Shown here: piece by piece, positions 17,495 to 26,947 of the stretch
Position numbering within the stretch: position 1 is the stretch's first letter
Layout of the letters: each line of letters starts with the position of its first letter
From: an uncultured Bacillus sp.
Lineage (GTDB): Bacteria > Bacillota > Bacilli > Bacillales_B > DSM-18226
DNA: 64,000 bases
NCBI RefSeq assembly: GCF_946478885.1
Contig: NZ_CAMLDX010000005.1
Span: forward strand, 1-64,000
Reading direction: 5' to 3'
Translations under genes and position numbers: made by a program
Notes under the pieces: model-generated
The model's input: only the letters and a program-made list of their open reading frames with translations
Databases searched by the model: none
What the model was told of the DNA's origin: nothing

Positions 17495-18784
17495 TTGAGT
17501 GAGGGAGGCTTTGACGCTATTGTCGTCGGAGGAGGCCTGGCCGGATCAACCGCTGCATATGTTTTGGCGCAGCATGGTTTGGAGGTTCTGCTCATTGAAA
17601 GAGGAAATTCCGCAGGTTCAAAAAACATGACTGGAGGGCGGATTTATGCTCACAGTCTGGAAAAAATTATTCCCAACTTCGCAGAGGAAGCTCCGGTAGA
17701 GCGGAAAGTCGTCAAGGAAAAAATTAGCATGATGACCGATACCGATGCGGTGACAATGGGCTACCAATCTCCGCGTCTTGCTGAAACGGGTAGTGATTCA
17801 TATGTCGTACTGCGCGGTAAGTTTGACCAATGGCTTTTCAATAAAGCGGAGGAAGCAGGCGCAGTTACTGTTACTGGGATTAAAGCTGACGAATTAATGA
17901 TGGAGGGGAATCGGGTCACTGGAGTCATCTGCGGCGGTGAAGAAATGCAAGCGGATGTCGTAATCTTAGCCGATGGTGTCAATTCCATGTTGGCAGAAAA
18001 AGCCGGTTTAAGAGCAAGAGTGAAACCCTCTCAGGTTGCAGTAGGTGTCAAAGAAACCTATGAGTTGCCGACAAAAGTAATTGAGGACCGATTCGGCCTG
18101 ACAGACAATGAAGGCACTGCTTGGCTTTTTGCCGGATCTCCTAGTAATGGAATGGTTGGAGGAGGCTTCCTTTATACCAATAAGGAAAGTGTTTCGATTG
18201 GTCTGGTCTTAGGGCTTCAGCACATAGAAAAAAGCAGTAAGACAGTAGAAGAACTAATGGAAGACTTTAGCAATCATCCTGAAGTAGCCCCTTTAATAAA
18301 GGATGGCAAGTTGCTTGAAAGAAGCGGCCATGTAGTACCTGAAGCGGGTCTATCAATGGTTTCTACCCTATACGGTGATGGCTACTTAATTTGTGGGGAT
18401 GCCGCAGGTTTTTGTTTAAACATCGGTTATATGGTAAGAGGGATGGATTTGGCAGTAGCTTCAGGAGAAATGGCCGCCAAAGCTGTTCTTCAAGCAAAAG
18501 AAAAGGGAGACTTTAGTGCCGGTTCATTACAGAGCTACAAAGCGATGCTTGATGATAGCTTTGTCATGAAAGATCTCGCTGTTTACAAAAATTTCCCTGC
18601 CTTTATGGAGAATCCTCGGATATTCAATGACTATCCAGCTATGTTATCAGAGATTATGGCAGATATGTTTATCGTTGATGGCAAGCCAGCAGTTCCGTTA
18701 CGTAAGAAGGCAATGAAGCATTTGAAGAAAGTCGGTCTTATGAATTTGGTAAAGGATGGAATAAAAGGGGTGAAATCTATATGA
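17495..18784 (+). CDS. fixC: FixC flavoprotein (ETF-quinone oxidoreductase-like)
   Basis: A 429-residue FAD protein (E. coli FixC 428). The N-terminus has the dinucleotide motif IVVGGGLAGSTAAYVLAQHG followed by the acidic end LLIERG. NMTGGRIYAHSLE and LICGDAAGFCLNIGYMVRGM are family-specific. A TTG start at 17495 is used because AAGGAGGGA lies 8 bases upstream. It links the electron source to the FixAB flavoprotein, possibly by bifurcation as shown for nitrogen-fixing FixABCX. Its last codons overlap fixX by 4 bases (ATGA), so the two are translationally coupled. Confidence 0.94.
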   Translation: MSEGGFDAIVVGGGLAGSTAAYVLAQHGLEVLLIERGNSAGSKNMTGGRIYAHSLEKIIPNFAEEAPVERKVVKEKISMMTDTDAVTMGYQSPRLAETGSDSYVVLRGKFDQWLFNKAEEAGAVTVTGIKADELMMEGNRVTGVICGGEEMQADVVILADGVNSMLAEKAGLRARVKPSQVAVGVKETYELPTKVIEDRFGLTDNEGTAWLFAGSPSNGMVGGGFLYTNKESVSIGLVLGLQHIEKSSKTVEELMEDFSNHPEVAPLIKDGKLLERSGHVVPEAGLSMVSTLYGDGYLICGDAAGFCLNIGYMVRGMDLAVASGEMAAKAVLQAKEKGDFSAGSLQSYKAMLDDSFVMKDLAVYKNFPAFMENPRIFNDYPAMLSEIMADMFIVDGKPAVPLRKKAMKHLKKVGLMNLVKDGIKGVKSI

Positions 18785-19065
18785 GATTAACCATCGAGGA
18801 AAAACTGGGTGCAAATAAATATTTCGTTGATGAAAGCAATGCTCATATTGAAGTAGATCCTTCATGTATGGATATCAACGAGAAGAAAAAGTTGGTTATT
18901 GCGTGCCCGGCAGGCTTATATAAGTTGAATGAAGATGAAACCTTATCTTTTGATTATGCAGGATGCTTAGAATGTGGAACCTGCAGGATTTTGTGTTTAG
19001 GTACAGCGATTAAGAAGTGGGAATATCCCGAAAATACAATGGGAGTGGAATTCCGCTGCGGATAA
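18781..19065 (+). CDS. fixX: ferredoxin-like protein FixX
   Basis: A 94-residue Fe-S protein (E. coli FixX 95). Cysteines lie in IACPAGLY, GCLECGTCRILCLG and near the end (FRCG), fitting the FixX ferredoxin pattern with one 4Fe-4S cluster. It works with FixC. Start overlaps the fixC stop. Confidence 0.93.
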   Translation: MRLTIEEKLGANKYFVDESNAHIEVDPSCMDINEKKKLVIACPAGLYKLNEDETLSFDYAGCLECGTCRILCLGTAIKKWEYPENTMGVEFRCG

Positions 19066-19168
19066 TCTTTACGTAATAAACAAAGACAGGGGATTTATAA
19101 AGCTTAGTCACATTGCCTTCATCTTAAAATACCCTTATAGTACCCCAGTTTAGTAAGAGGTGTAAAAA

Positions 19169-20719
19169 ATGGATATTGTCGGAAACAAAACGCTACGGGA
19201 TATGTGGGACGAGCTAGCTCAAATTCATAACCAGAAAACGGCGTTAATTTTTGAGGACTTCCAGGGAAGAATGAGTGAATTTACTTATTCTGAACTTAAT
19301 GAAGAAATTAATAAAACCGCCAACCTTTTTCTTGATTTGGGAATCAAAAAAGGGGAAAGGGTAGCGGTACAGCTCCACGGAAGTCCTGAATTTTTAATGT
19401 GCTGGTTTGGACTCGCAAAAATCGGAGCTGTTCTGGTCCCGATCAACACTCAATATAAGGAAGAAGAAATGGGATATATTCTTGATAAATGCGGAGTGAC
19501 TCACGTAGTAATCGAGGAACAGTTTCTTCCTATTTACGAAAATAGAAAAGCAAGTAGTGAAATGGATCTTCACAGCATTATTATAGCTAGAAGCGCGAAG
19601 AAAATTCCTGGTACCTTAAATTTTGCGGATATGAGGAAAAGCCAGCCCGGAGAATTAAAGGAAATCAGACCGTTAAGCAGTGATGATACCGCAGAAATTT
19701 TGTTTACATCAGGTACTACATCGAATCCAAAAGGAGCGGTTCTCACTCATTGTAATATTATATTCTCCGGGATCTTCGGAGCCTGGGAAGGAGCTTTAAC
19801 AAAGAACGACCGTTTCTTAACGGTTTATCCTCCTTTCCATGTTGATTTTCAGCTGAATGCTGTTGTTCCTGCCTTCACTGTTGGAGCCACAATGATTATT
19901 GTGGAAAAATACCATGCTAGTACGTATTGGAAGCAAATTTGCGACTATAAAGTTACGTTCACTCATTGTATTCCTATGATTGTTCGTACCTTGCTGCTTC
20001 AGCCTCAACAGGAATGGGAGAAAAATCATTGCATCAGGGATATTTTCTTTTGCCTCAGTCTTACTGATAAGGAAAAGGCTGATTTTGAAGAACGCTTTGC
20101 TGTGAAATTGCTGAATTGCTATGGCTCAACGGAGACGCTTGTGGGCGTGATTACTGATTTTCCTTTTGATGAGAGAAAGTGGCCGTCAGTAGGTAAAGCT
20201 GGGTTATCGTATGAAGCAAAGATCGTAGATTCAGAAGGCAATGAGCTTCCACCAAATTCTATTGGAGAGATTTGTATCAAGGGTGTACCTGGTAGGACCC
20301 TTTTCAAGGAATATTACAACGACCCAGAAGCAACAGCTAAAACATTAAAGCCTGGCGGATGGATGTATACAGGCGATAAGGGATATGCCGATGAGGCAGG
20401 CTGGTTCTATTTTGTGGATCGCAAGGTGAACATGATCAAAAGATCAGGAGAGAATATTTCTGCCACAGAAATTGAGAAAATACTTATGGATCACCCGAAA
20501 ATTGCGGAAGCAGCGGTCATAGGTGTTCCCGACCCTGTTCGTGATCAGGCAGTAAAGGCCTTTATCTTGTTGAAAGAGGGAGAGGAACTCAGCACTGAAG
20601 AAATTCTGAGTTATTCTCAATCTCGTATGGCTGAATTCAAAGTACCATCTTTTATTGAAATAATAACGTCTTTCCCAAGAACTTGCACAGGCAAAGTTCA
20701 AAAGAAATTGCTGCATTAA
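19169..20719 (+). CDS. caiC: crotonobetaine/carnitine-CoA ligase CaiC
   Basis: A 516-residue AMP-forming acyl-CoA synthetase (E. coli CaiC 517). Motifs in order: P-loop FTSGTTSNPKGAVLTH, VYPPFHVDFQLNAVVPAF, NCYGSTETLVGVITDFPFDE, MYTGDKGYADEAGWFYFVDR, MIKRSGENISATEIE and the C-terminal lysine in TCTGKVQKKLL. It primes the CoA cycle by activating carnitine, crotonobetaine or gamma-butyrobetaine with ATP. AAGAGGTG precedes the ATG. Seventh gene of the operon. Confidence 0.93.
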   Translation: MDIVGNKTLRDMWDELAQIHNQKTALIFEDFQGRMSEFTYSELNEEINKTANLFLDLGIKKGERVAVQLHGSPEFLMCWFGLAKIGAVLVPINTQYKEEEMGYILDKCGVTHVVIEEQFLPIYENRKASSEMDLHSIIIARSAKKIPGTLNFADMRKSQPGELKEIRPLSSDDTAEILFTSGTTSNPKGAVLTHCNIIFSGIFGAWEGALTKNDRFLTVYPPFHVDFQLNAVVPAFTVGATMIIVEKYHASTYWKQICDYKVTFTHCIPMIVRTLLLQPQQEWEKNHCIRDIFFCLSLTDKEKADFEERFAVKLLNCYGSTETLVGVITDFPFDERKWPSVGKAGLSYEAKIVDSEGNELPPNSIGEICIKGVPGRTLFKEYYNDPEATAKTLKPGGWMYTGDKGYADEAGWFYFVDRKVNMIKRSGENISATEIEKILMDHPKIAEAAVIGVPDPVRDQAVKAFILLKEGEELSTEEILSYSQSRMAEFKVPSFIEIITSFPRTCTGKVQKKLLH

Positions 20720-20783
20720 GTAAGACAGTGTTTTTCTATTTTAGGAGATTCAATTTCACATATAAATGAGAGGATGATTTATT

Positions 20784-21638
20784 ATGGCAATCAATATGGA
20801 TATGGTTGGACAAACTTTCGGACCTTTCGAACGTGAATATGATTTTAAAGATTTAATTCTTTTTGGGCTAGGTGCTGGCGCAGCTGCCGATGGTAAAACA
20901 GATTTGCAATACGTTTATGAGAAAGATTTGAAGATTATCCCTACTTTTGCAGCAATGCCTATCGTGGACAGCATCGTCACCAAAACGATTGATTATGGCT
21001 ATAATTATGCGGGTTCCCTTCATTGGTCCTTTGACTTGAAATTTCATCAACCATTAACAAAAACAAAGGGCAAATTAAGCACTTATGTACTTCTTAAAGG
21101 TTTATATGATCGCGGACCTGACAAAGGGTTATTAGCTCAGCATGTTGGCGATACCTATGATGAAACCGGTACAAAGATTTTTACAAATGAAAGCTGGGAT
21201 TGTTTAATCTATGATGGAGGTTTCGGCGGTCCAAAACCTCCAGTAGATCGGGTAGAAATTCCAGATAGAGCACCGGATTTTGAAGTCTCTGAAAAAATTC
21301 CAGAAAATCAAGCGTTAATTTACAGACTGCAAGGCGATTTCCATCCACAACATATCGATTGGGAATATGCGAAAGAAAATGGCTATGATAAACCAATTCT
21401 TCATGCTGTGAGCACAGCAAGTGTTGCCTGCCGTCACATTATTAAGACGTTGATCCCTGGTGAACCTGAAAGATTAACACGTTTTAAAACACGTATTACA
21501 AGTCCAGTTCTTCCGGGAATTACGATTAAGACACAAATATGGAAAATGAACGATAATGAAATCCACTTTAGAGTTATTAATGCAGAACAAGAAGATGCAA
21601 AACCATATTTAAACTTTGGCTTAGTTGAGTGGAAATAA
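20784..21638 (+). CDS. MaoC-fold enoyl-CoA hydratase, probable replacement of CaiD
   Basis: A 284-residue double hot-dog protein like the hydratase-2 domain of peroxisomal MFE-2. The N-terminal half (residues 1-150) starts with VGQTFGPFEREYDFKDLILF. The C-terminal half has the active-site motif YRLQGDFHPQHIDWEYA with Asp185 and His190, then PILHAVSTASVACRHI. The usual Asn in GDxNPLH is His here. No crotonase-type caiD exists in the operon, so this enzyme most likely does the crotonobetainyl-CoA/carnitinyl-CoA step. Last gene before two terminators. AGAGGATGAT precedes the ATG. Fold certain, reaction inferred. Confidence 0.85.
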   Translation: MAINMDMVGQTFGPFEREYDFKDLILFGLGAGAAADGKTDLQYVYEKDLKIIPTFAAMPIVDSIVTKTIDYGYNYAGSLHWSFDLKFHQPLTKTKGKLSTYVLLKGLYDRGPDKGLLAQHVGDTYDETGTKIFTNESWDCLIYDGGFGGPKPPVDRVEIPDRAPDFEVSEKIPENQALIYRLQGDFHPQHIDWEYAKENGYDKPILHAVSTASVACRHIIKTLIPGEPERLTRFKTRITSPVLPGITIKTQIWKMNDNEIHFRVINAEQEDAKPYLNFGLVEWK

Positions 21639-21719
21639 AAGGTATTCAATAAGCTTACTATATTAGCCGATGTTATTCTGGCAAAAAAATGAATGTGTTA
21701 TATCAGAATAAATGAAAGT

Positions 21720-21792
21720 AGAGCGAAACCCTTGCAAAGGCAGAATGATGAGAAAAACCTATGAGATGCAAAAAGGCGTTTCGCTCTTCTTT
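21720..21792 (+). terminator. operon terminator 1
   Basis: AGAGCGAAAC (21720-21729) pairs with GTTTCGCTCT (21778-21787), followed by TCTTTT. Long loop. Ends the cai-fix transcript. Confidence 0.75.
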
Positions 21793-21806
21793 TATAAGTA
21801 TTACAG

Positions 21807-21866
21807 ACTGCTAAAAGCCAAGATACAAGGATTAACCTATCCAGTGGTATTTATTAGCAGTTTTTC
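21807..21866 (+). terminator. operon terminator 2
   Basis: ACTGCTAA (21807-21814) pairs with TTAGCAGT (21854-21861), followed by TTTTCTTC. A tandem second terminator. Confidence 0.7.
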
Positions 21867-21976
21867 TTCAACAATGGTTATGTTCAATCCCTCACTAATT
21901 GAACGAAAAAAACCCCTTCAGCAGAATTTAACATAACATAGATGAATTTCAGGAGGATCTTGTATATGCTCCGTAC

Positions 21977-22010
21977 AACTTGAAAAAGAAACTGTTAAAT
22001 TTTTCAAGTT
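21977..22010. promoter_or_regulatory. inverted repeat upstream of MFS gene 2
   Basis: AACTTGAAAAA (21977-21987) and TTTTTCAAGTT (22000-22010), a perfect 11-bp inverted repeat. It lies about 195 bases before the MFS start. It could be an operator or an mRNA leader hairpin. The rest of the gap 21867-22203 shows nothing clear. Confidence 0.5.
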
Positions 22011-22203
22011 ACGTTGCATGTATGAAATGCAGTGATGATGAAAGACTAAGGATTGATAATAACCTTTATTGAATAATAAGGAAATATTGGTGAAACAAAA
22101 CAGAATAACGAAACAGGGAAACGAGCTTTTTGCTAATCAATGTACCCGAATCAAGATATACGTTCGAAAAGAACGGGAATGATGGGATATCAAAAGGGAG
22201 ATT

Positions 22204-23544
22204 ATGAGTATGCAAACTAAAAAAACGCTCGATGATTTTGAACTTACACCTTTTCTTAAAAAGATGATTCTCTTTGCCAGTGGCGGTCCTTTCTTGGATG
22301 GCTATGTATTAGTCATAATTGGCGTTGCTCTGATCCAATTGGAGCCTGAACTGAATTTAACGGCGCATTGGAGTGCTGCCATTGGAGCAGCCGCTTTGGC
22401 TGGCCTTTTTGTAGGTACGGCCCTATTCGGATATATAACAGATAAAGTTGGACGACAGGTCATGTTTACCATTGATATCATAGCAATTGGGATTATTTCG
22501 ATTGCGACAATGTTTATTTCCTCCCCCCTGCAGCTGGTGATCATGAGATTCCTGATAGGAGTGGTGATTGGCGCAGACTACCCGATCGCAACCGCTTTGG
22601 TAACAGAATTCACTCCTCGAAAAAACAGGGCAATCACGATGGGATTTATAGCTGCAGTTTGGTATATTGGTGCAACTGCGGCCGATATTGTCGGATATTT
22701 TTTGGTTGATGTCGAAGGTGGCTGGCGATGGATGTTAGGAAGCGCCGTGATTCCTTGTTTAATCCTGTTAATCGGAAGGCTGGGAACCCCGGAATCACCG
22801 CGATGGCTCGCTAGTAAAGGGCGGATTGAAGAAGCCCGCGTAATACTCAAGCAATTATTTGGGGCTGAAGTAGAGTTAGCGCCTGAGGATATTGTGGTAA
22901 AGGAAACCAGATATAGCAAATTATTTGAAAAAGGGTATTTTAAAAGGGTAATTTTTGTTGGAACTATTTGGGTATGCCAGGTGGTACCGATGTATGGGAT
23001 ATATACATTTGGTCCACAAATCATGGCTGCCTTCCACATTGGATCTGGTAAAGATGCCTTATTAGGTGATATCATTGTCAGTATGTTTTTTCTAATTGGG
23101 TGTATTCCTGCTATGTTTTGGCTGAATTCTCTTGGCCGCCGTCCTTTGCTTATCGGAAGTTTTGCTGTTATGAGTATTGCCTTGTTCATATTAGGAATCT
23201 TCCCTCACTCTAATATTTGGGTGGTTACGGCTGCTTTTGGTATGTATGCCTTCTTTTCCGGAGCTCCTGGTATCCTGCAGTGGCTTTATCCAAATGAGCT
23301 TTTCCCAACGGAAATTAGGGCTTCCGCTGTAGGTGCAGCCATGGCTTTCAGTCGTATAGGAACTGTTCTTTCGACTTATGCATTGCCTATCTTTATGACT
23401 ACTTATGGCGTTGGAGCCGCTATGCTGGCTGGGACTGCAATCTCGGTTATCGGTCTTATTGTATCTATCGCTATGGCTCCAGAAACTAAGAATTTAACGT
23501 TAGGGGAATCAAGTTCATTGGAGCTGAAACAAAAAGTGCAATAA
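22204..23544 (+). CDS. MFS transporter of the metabolite:H+ symporter type
   Basis: A 446-residue, 12-span major facilitator. GYITDKVGRQVMFTIDI and LNSLGRRPLLIGSFAVMS are the duplicated G-x-x-x-D-x-x-G-R-R/K motifs. PESPRWLASKGRIEEA and the end APETKNLTLGE are typical of the sugar/aromatic-acid symporter branch. AAGGGAG precedes ATG 22204; a second in-frame ATG at 22210 has better spacing. Its place right after the cai operon suggests uptake or export of a quaternary amine or acid, such as gamma-butyrobetaine. Independent transcription is likely. Substrate unknown. Confidence 0.8.
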   Translation: MSMQTKKTLDDFELTPFLKKMILFASGGPFLDGYVLVIIGVALIQLEPELNLTAHWSAAIGAAALAGLFVGTALFGYITDKVGRQVMFTIDIIAIGIISIATMFISSPLQLVIMRFLIGVVIGADYPIATALVTEFTPRKNRAITMGFIAAVWYIGATAADIVGYFLVDVEGGWRWMLGSAVIPCLILLIGRLGTPESPRWLASKGRIEEARVILKQLFGAEVELAPEDIVVKETRYSKLFEKGYFKRVIFVGTIWVCQVVPMYGIYTFGPQIMAAFHIGSGKDALLGDIIVSMFFLIGCIPAMFWLNSLGRRPLLIGSFAVMSIALFILGIFPHSNIWVVTAAFGMYAFFSGAPGILQWLYPNELFPTEIRASAVGAAMAFSRIGTVLSTYALPIFMTTYGVGAAMLAGTAISVIGLIVSIAMAPETKNLTLGESSSLELKQKVQ

Positions 23545-23857
23545 TGAACGGCTATTGATTAGAGGCAGGTTGCTTACAAACTTGCTTCTTAATAGGGAAT
23601 ATATACTGGAAATTTAAGGAAAAAACCGAATTACCACTTCAACTTCACTTCACTTTAATGACTATGACAGATATACTTGGAGAGGCCATGTGCTTTTTTT
23701 CAGGGGAACCCGCAGCTAAAAAGTGGCCAAAAGATATTCTTATATAGAGGAACGATGAATACGATTTTGCCGTTGAATCGTTACTCCGAATTCCATAGCG
23801 GGAAAGCAGCACAGGAGAGAAGATTTTTACAGCATAAGAAAAAAGAAGGTCAATGAA
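23545..23857. other. intergenic stretch
   Basis: 313 bases between the MFS and EamA genes. It holds an imperfect palindrome near 23567 (GGTTGCTTACAAACTTGC) but no clear terminator, gene or RNA. Confidence 0.4.
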
Positions 23858-24781
23858 ATGCATAAGCTACGAGGAATTATTTATATTGTCATTTCCGCTA
23901 TTCTTTATGGGATCATGCCAATATGGGTTAAGCTAGCCTATACTACAGGACTTACAGCTTTTGATGTTACTTTTTTGCGTTCAGGTCTAGCAGCCATTGT
24001 ACTAGGGATATATATTTTTTATCGCCGGATTGATTTTCATATTTCGAGGATACAACTCGGTCCCTTACTAGTATCTAGTATTATAGGATATGCGGCTACT
24101 AATCTCACGCTGTATTTATCTTATAACTATGTTAGTGCGGGTGTAGCCACCTCGCTGCACTATTTGTGTCCAGTGCTGGTGATGCTGATATCCTTTTTTA
24201 TCTATCATGAGGAACTCAAAGTATATAAATGGCTGGCTCTCGTGATGTCTTTTTCAGGGATCTTTCTGGTTGCCGACTTGGGAGGCAGAGTGGGTTTTTC
24301 ACCGATAGGGGTGGGGCTTGCAGCGAGTTCAGCTGTTTTTTTTGCTATTTATACAGTATCGCTCAATCATCCCCAACTAATAAAAGTAGACAGCCTGGTT
24401 CTGGCTTTTTATGCTTGTATCGGCACATCTCTAACTTCTTTTATCATGCTGATGCTGCAGGGGAGTTGGCCGCCTATAGTATCAGCAAAGGGTTTATACT
24501 ATACGAGCTTGGTTAGTATTTTTTGCACTGCTTTGGCGCTGATATTTTTTATAAAGGCTGTGCAAATTATTGGCTCAGCCAATGCTTCTATACTTAGTAC
24601 TCTTGAACCGGTGGTTAGTCTGATTGCAGGTATTCTCATTTTGAGTGAACCCTTGACTTGGTTTACCGCACTAGGTTGCATCTTGATTGTTGCTGCGGCC
24701 ATTTTACTTGGTGTTTCGGATTTGAAAAGGAATAAATCAAGCCATGATCAACCAATTTCAATGAAGAATAATGTAGGATAA
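23858..24781 (+). CDS. EamA/DMT-family transporter
   Basis: A 307-residue protein with ten predicted helices in two five-helix EamA repeats. Repeat 1 begins GIIYIVISAILYGIMPIWVK, repeat 2 near residue 150 (IGVGLAASSAVFFAIYTVSL). Both end with the typical E-P or E-E-L feature: YHEELKVYKWLALVMSFSGI and STLEPVVSLIAGILILSEPL. AAGGTC precedes the ATG. Drug/metabolite transporters often export small metabolites; the substrate cannot be told. A strong terminator lies downstream. Confidence 0.8.
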   Translation: MHKLRGIIYIVISAILYGIMPIWVKLAYTTGLTAFDVTFLRSGLAAIVLGIYIFYRRIDFHISRIQLGPLLVSSIIGYAATNLTLYLSYNYVSAGVATSLHYLCPVLVMLISFFIYHEELKVYKWLALVMSFSGIFLVADLGGRVGFSPIGVGLAASSAVFFAIYTVSLNHPQLIKVDSLVLAFYACIGTSLTSFIMLMLQGSWPPIVSAKGLYYTSLVSIFCTALALIFFIKAVQIIGSANASILSTLEPVVSLIAGILILSEPLTWFTALGCILIVAAAILLGVSDLKRNKSSHDQPISMKNNVG

Positions 24782-24931
24782 TGGAGGATTGCCATCATAT
24801 ATGAAGGATGTACAGGGAAAGTTTCATAAGGTTGGCGAGAAACAAGGAGTATTCCTCAGCAAGCTGAGGGGATCAGGCTATCAAATCCAATCATGGGTTT
24901 GGCGATTCCATTTTTTATTGAATATCGGCAA

Positions 24932-24981
24932 AAAAACCTTACCCCTTCCGAATGGAGATATTCAGAAGGGGTAAGGTTTTT
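24932..24981. terminator. bidirectional terminator
   Basis: A perfect 17-bp stem (24932-24948 against 24965-24981) with A and T runs on both sides. It serves both the EamA gene and the convergent sigma-54 activator gene. Confidence 0.92.
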
Positions 24982-25008
24982 CATTTTGACACGGTTCAGA
25001 CAGTCTAG

Positions 25009-26493
25009 TCAACCGATTCGAATTTCATGCTGAATTTCGATGTCTAATCTTTTCAATTTATAATACAAGCATTGTCTGGAAAGGCCCAATTCTTTGGCTG
25101 TTTGGTTCATATTTCCGTTATTTTTTTTCAGAGCCTGTGACAGGATATCTCGTTCAACCTGATCCATCAATTGTTTGTAATCTTTATGCTTTGGAACAAT
25201 AATTGGCATTTCCTCATCCTTCTGGCTCTTATCCTCAAGGAATGCCGGCAAATGTTTCACCAACAGGAAAGTATCAGAACGATCGACCATGTTCATGGCA
25301 TGCTCAATACAATGATTTAATTCCCGTACATTTCCCGGCCAGTGATAGTTTTCCATTAGCTTAGTGACATCCGGAGAAATTTTATCAATCTTTCTGCCTA
25401 GAATTTTATTATATTTGTTTATATAATGCCAGGCGAGGGTGAGTATATCGTCCTTCCGCTCCCGTAAAGGCGGGCAATTCAATGTAACAACAGCCAGCCT
25501 GAAATAAAAATCACTTCTTAGTTTTTCAGTCTCAATCGCTTCCTTGGGATCAATATTCATGGCACTGATGATCCTCGGATTAACGGAAATTTCCTTGTTG
25601 CCTCCGACTCTGCGGATGCGATTTGTTTCCAGCGCTCTTAACAGCTTAGCCTGAAGAGTAATGCTCATCGAATTTAGCTCGTCAAGGAACAGAGTACCAT
25701 TCTTGGCTAACTCGAATAACCCGGGTTTGTCTTCCGCACCAGTAAAGGCACCTTTATTGGTTCCAAACAGGGTGCTTTCCAATAATGTATCCGGAATTGC
25801 TGAACAGTTGACGGCTACAAAGGGCTCATTTGCCCGTGAACTGTAGTTATGAATACTTTGGGCAAAGAGCTCTTTACCTGTTCCTGTTTCCCCCAGAATC
25901 ATCACCCTAGATTCAGAGGAGGCCATTTTTTTTGCGGTGTTGATCGCTTTTTGCATGGATTCTCCGGATCCGATGATATCGTCAAAACAAAACTGGGTTC
26001 CGTTTGTGTTTGATTTCTTCAGGTGATTATTCAATGAAATTTGGAGATGGAGAATTTGGTCTGTAAGTGCTTGAAGCTTACTGGTATCACGACTAATGGC
26101 AAAGGACCCAATGATTTCATGACCCGAATAAACCGGATATATATCCATGACAAGCTCAACAGGCTTGCCATAAGCAGAAGTATATCTTAAGGTCTCATTT
26201 CTTAATGCTCTTTTCTCATTCATCGCTCTTAAATGTACACTATTCTCTTTACCAAGCTTATAAACATCCAGAACATTTTTCCCGACAATAGAAGTTACTT
26301 TATAACCATCCAATTTCTCAAATGATTTTGAGATAAAAATTAGCGTTCCTGATTGATTAATTAAAGAAAAGTAGCAATCTTCTACAGTATCTAAAGCTCT
26401 AAACATCAAATCATACAATTCCCAAATATTTTTATAACCTGTCTTAGGTCTATTAAAGCTTGCAGCAACTTCATTCGGAATGGTTACAGACAT
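25009..26493 (-). CDS. sigma-54-dependent activator with PAS sensor, probable carnitine regulator
   Basis: A 494-residue enhancer-binding protein. Residues 30-140 form a PAS domain (ENLxxxDG-like KSFEKLDGYKVTSIVGKNVL). The AAA+ domain (about 170-400) has Walker A GETGTGKE at 201-208, GAFTGA at 248-253, which contacts sigma-54, and Walker B LFLDE near 270. The Fis-type HTH is at the end (NMNQTAKELGLSRQCLYYKL). GGGGGAG precedes the ATG. It resembles RocR-type activators. As the only such gene next to two sigma-54 promoters with shared upstream sites, it probably activates both in response to carnitine or crotonobetaine. The PAS ligand is unknown. Confidence 0.92.
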   Translation of the reverse strand: MSVTIPNEVAASFNRPKTGYKNIWELYDLMFRALDTVEDCYFSLINQSGTLIFISKSFEKLDGYKVTSIVGKNVLDVYKLGKENSVHLRAMNEKRALRNETLRYTSAYGKPVELVMDIYPVYSGHEIIGSFAISRDTSKLQALTDQILHLQISLNNHLKKSNTNGTQFCFDDIIGSGESMQKAINTAKKMASSESRVMILGETGTGKELFAQSIHNYSSRANEPFVAVNCSAIPDTLLESTLFGTNKGAFTGAEDKPGLFELAKNGTLFLDELNSMSITLQAKLLRALETNRIRRVGGNKEISVNPRIISAMNIDPKEAIETEKLRSDFYFRLAVVTLNCPPLRERKDDILTLAWHYINKYNKILGRKIDKISPDVTKLMENYHWPGNVRELNHCIEHAMNMVDRSDTFLLVKHLPAFLEDKSQKDEEMPIIVPKHKDYKQLMDQVERDILSQALKKNNGNMNQTAKELGLSRQCLYYKLKRLDIEIQHEIRIG

Positions 26494-26754
26494 TTGTCAA
26501 CTCCCCCAAGTCATTTTAGTAAAACGATATTGTGGAATCTGTTTATTACAATAGTGAAATATTCAGTGCTTAAGTCTATCTTATTTTTGGTTAAAATAGG
26601 AAGATGGGATGCCGATTCATTCGTTGAATTGAAGATTTCTCACTATAAAACATATAAAAAAACCGAAACTCACTTCACTTCAAAGTCATTCTACTATAAT
26701 TATAGCAACAAAATACCTACTAAATATGAAGGTTATAAGAACTTAATGTAAATA

Positions 26755-26776
26755 GGAAACGGTCTCGGTGTGTTCC
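26755..26776. repeat. dispersed GAAACAGG palindrome, partial copy
   Basis: GGAAACGGTCTCGGTGTGTT then CC. A shortened copy of the dispersed family. Confidence 0.5.
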
Positions 26777-26912
26777 TGATTTTTGAATACATAGTTAGTT
26801 CCTCTTATTATCCTGATTATTTCAGGGACTATGAGAATACTTCTCAGCAAGAAGTGAACTGTTATGTCCGACGTATGTACAAACGGATAGTCATAGGAAA
26901 TAAAAGTAGGGA

Positions 26913-26947
26913 GTATCTAGAAAGTTGTATTTTCCCTTTCTGGATAC
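26913..26947. terminator. hairpin with A/T-rich flanks
   Basis: GTATCTAGAAAG (26913-26924) pairs with CTTTCTGGATAC (26936-26947) with one G-T pair. No gene obviously ends here, so its role is open. Confidence 0.45.

Noticed and set aside
22578..23189. 203-codon minus-strand frame opposite the second MFS gene
   Set aside because: Shadow of a clear transporter gene in the other strand.
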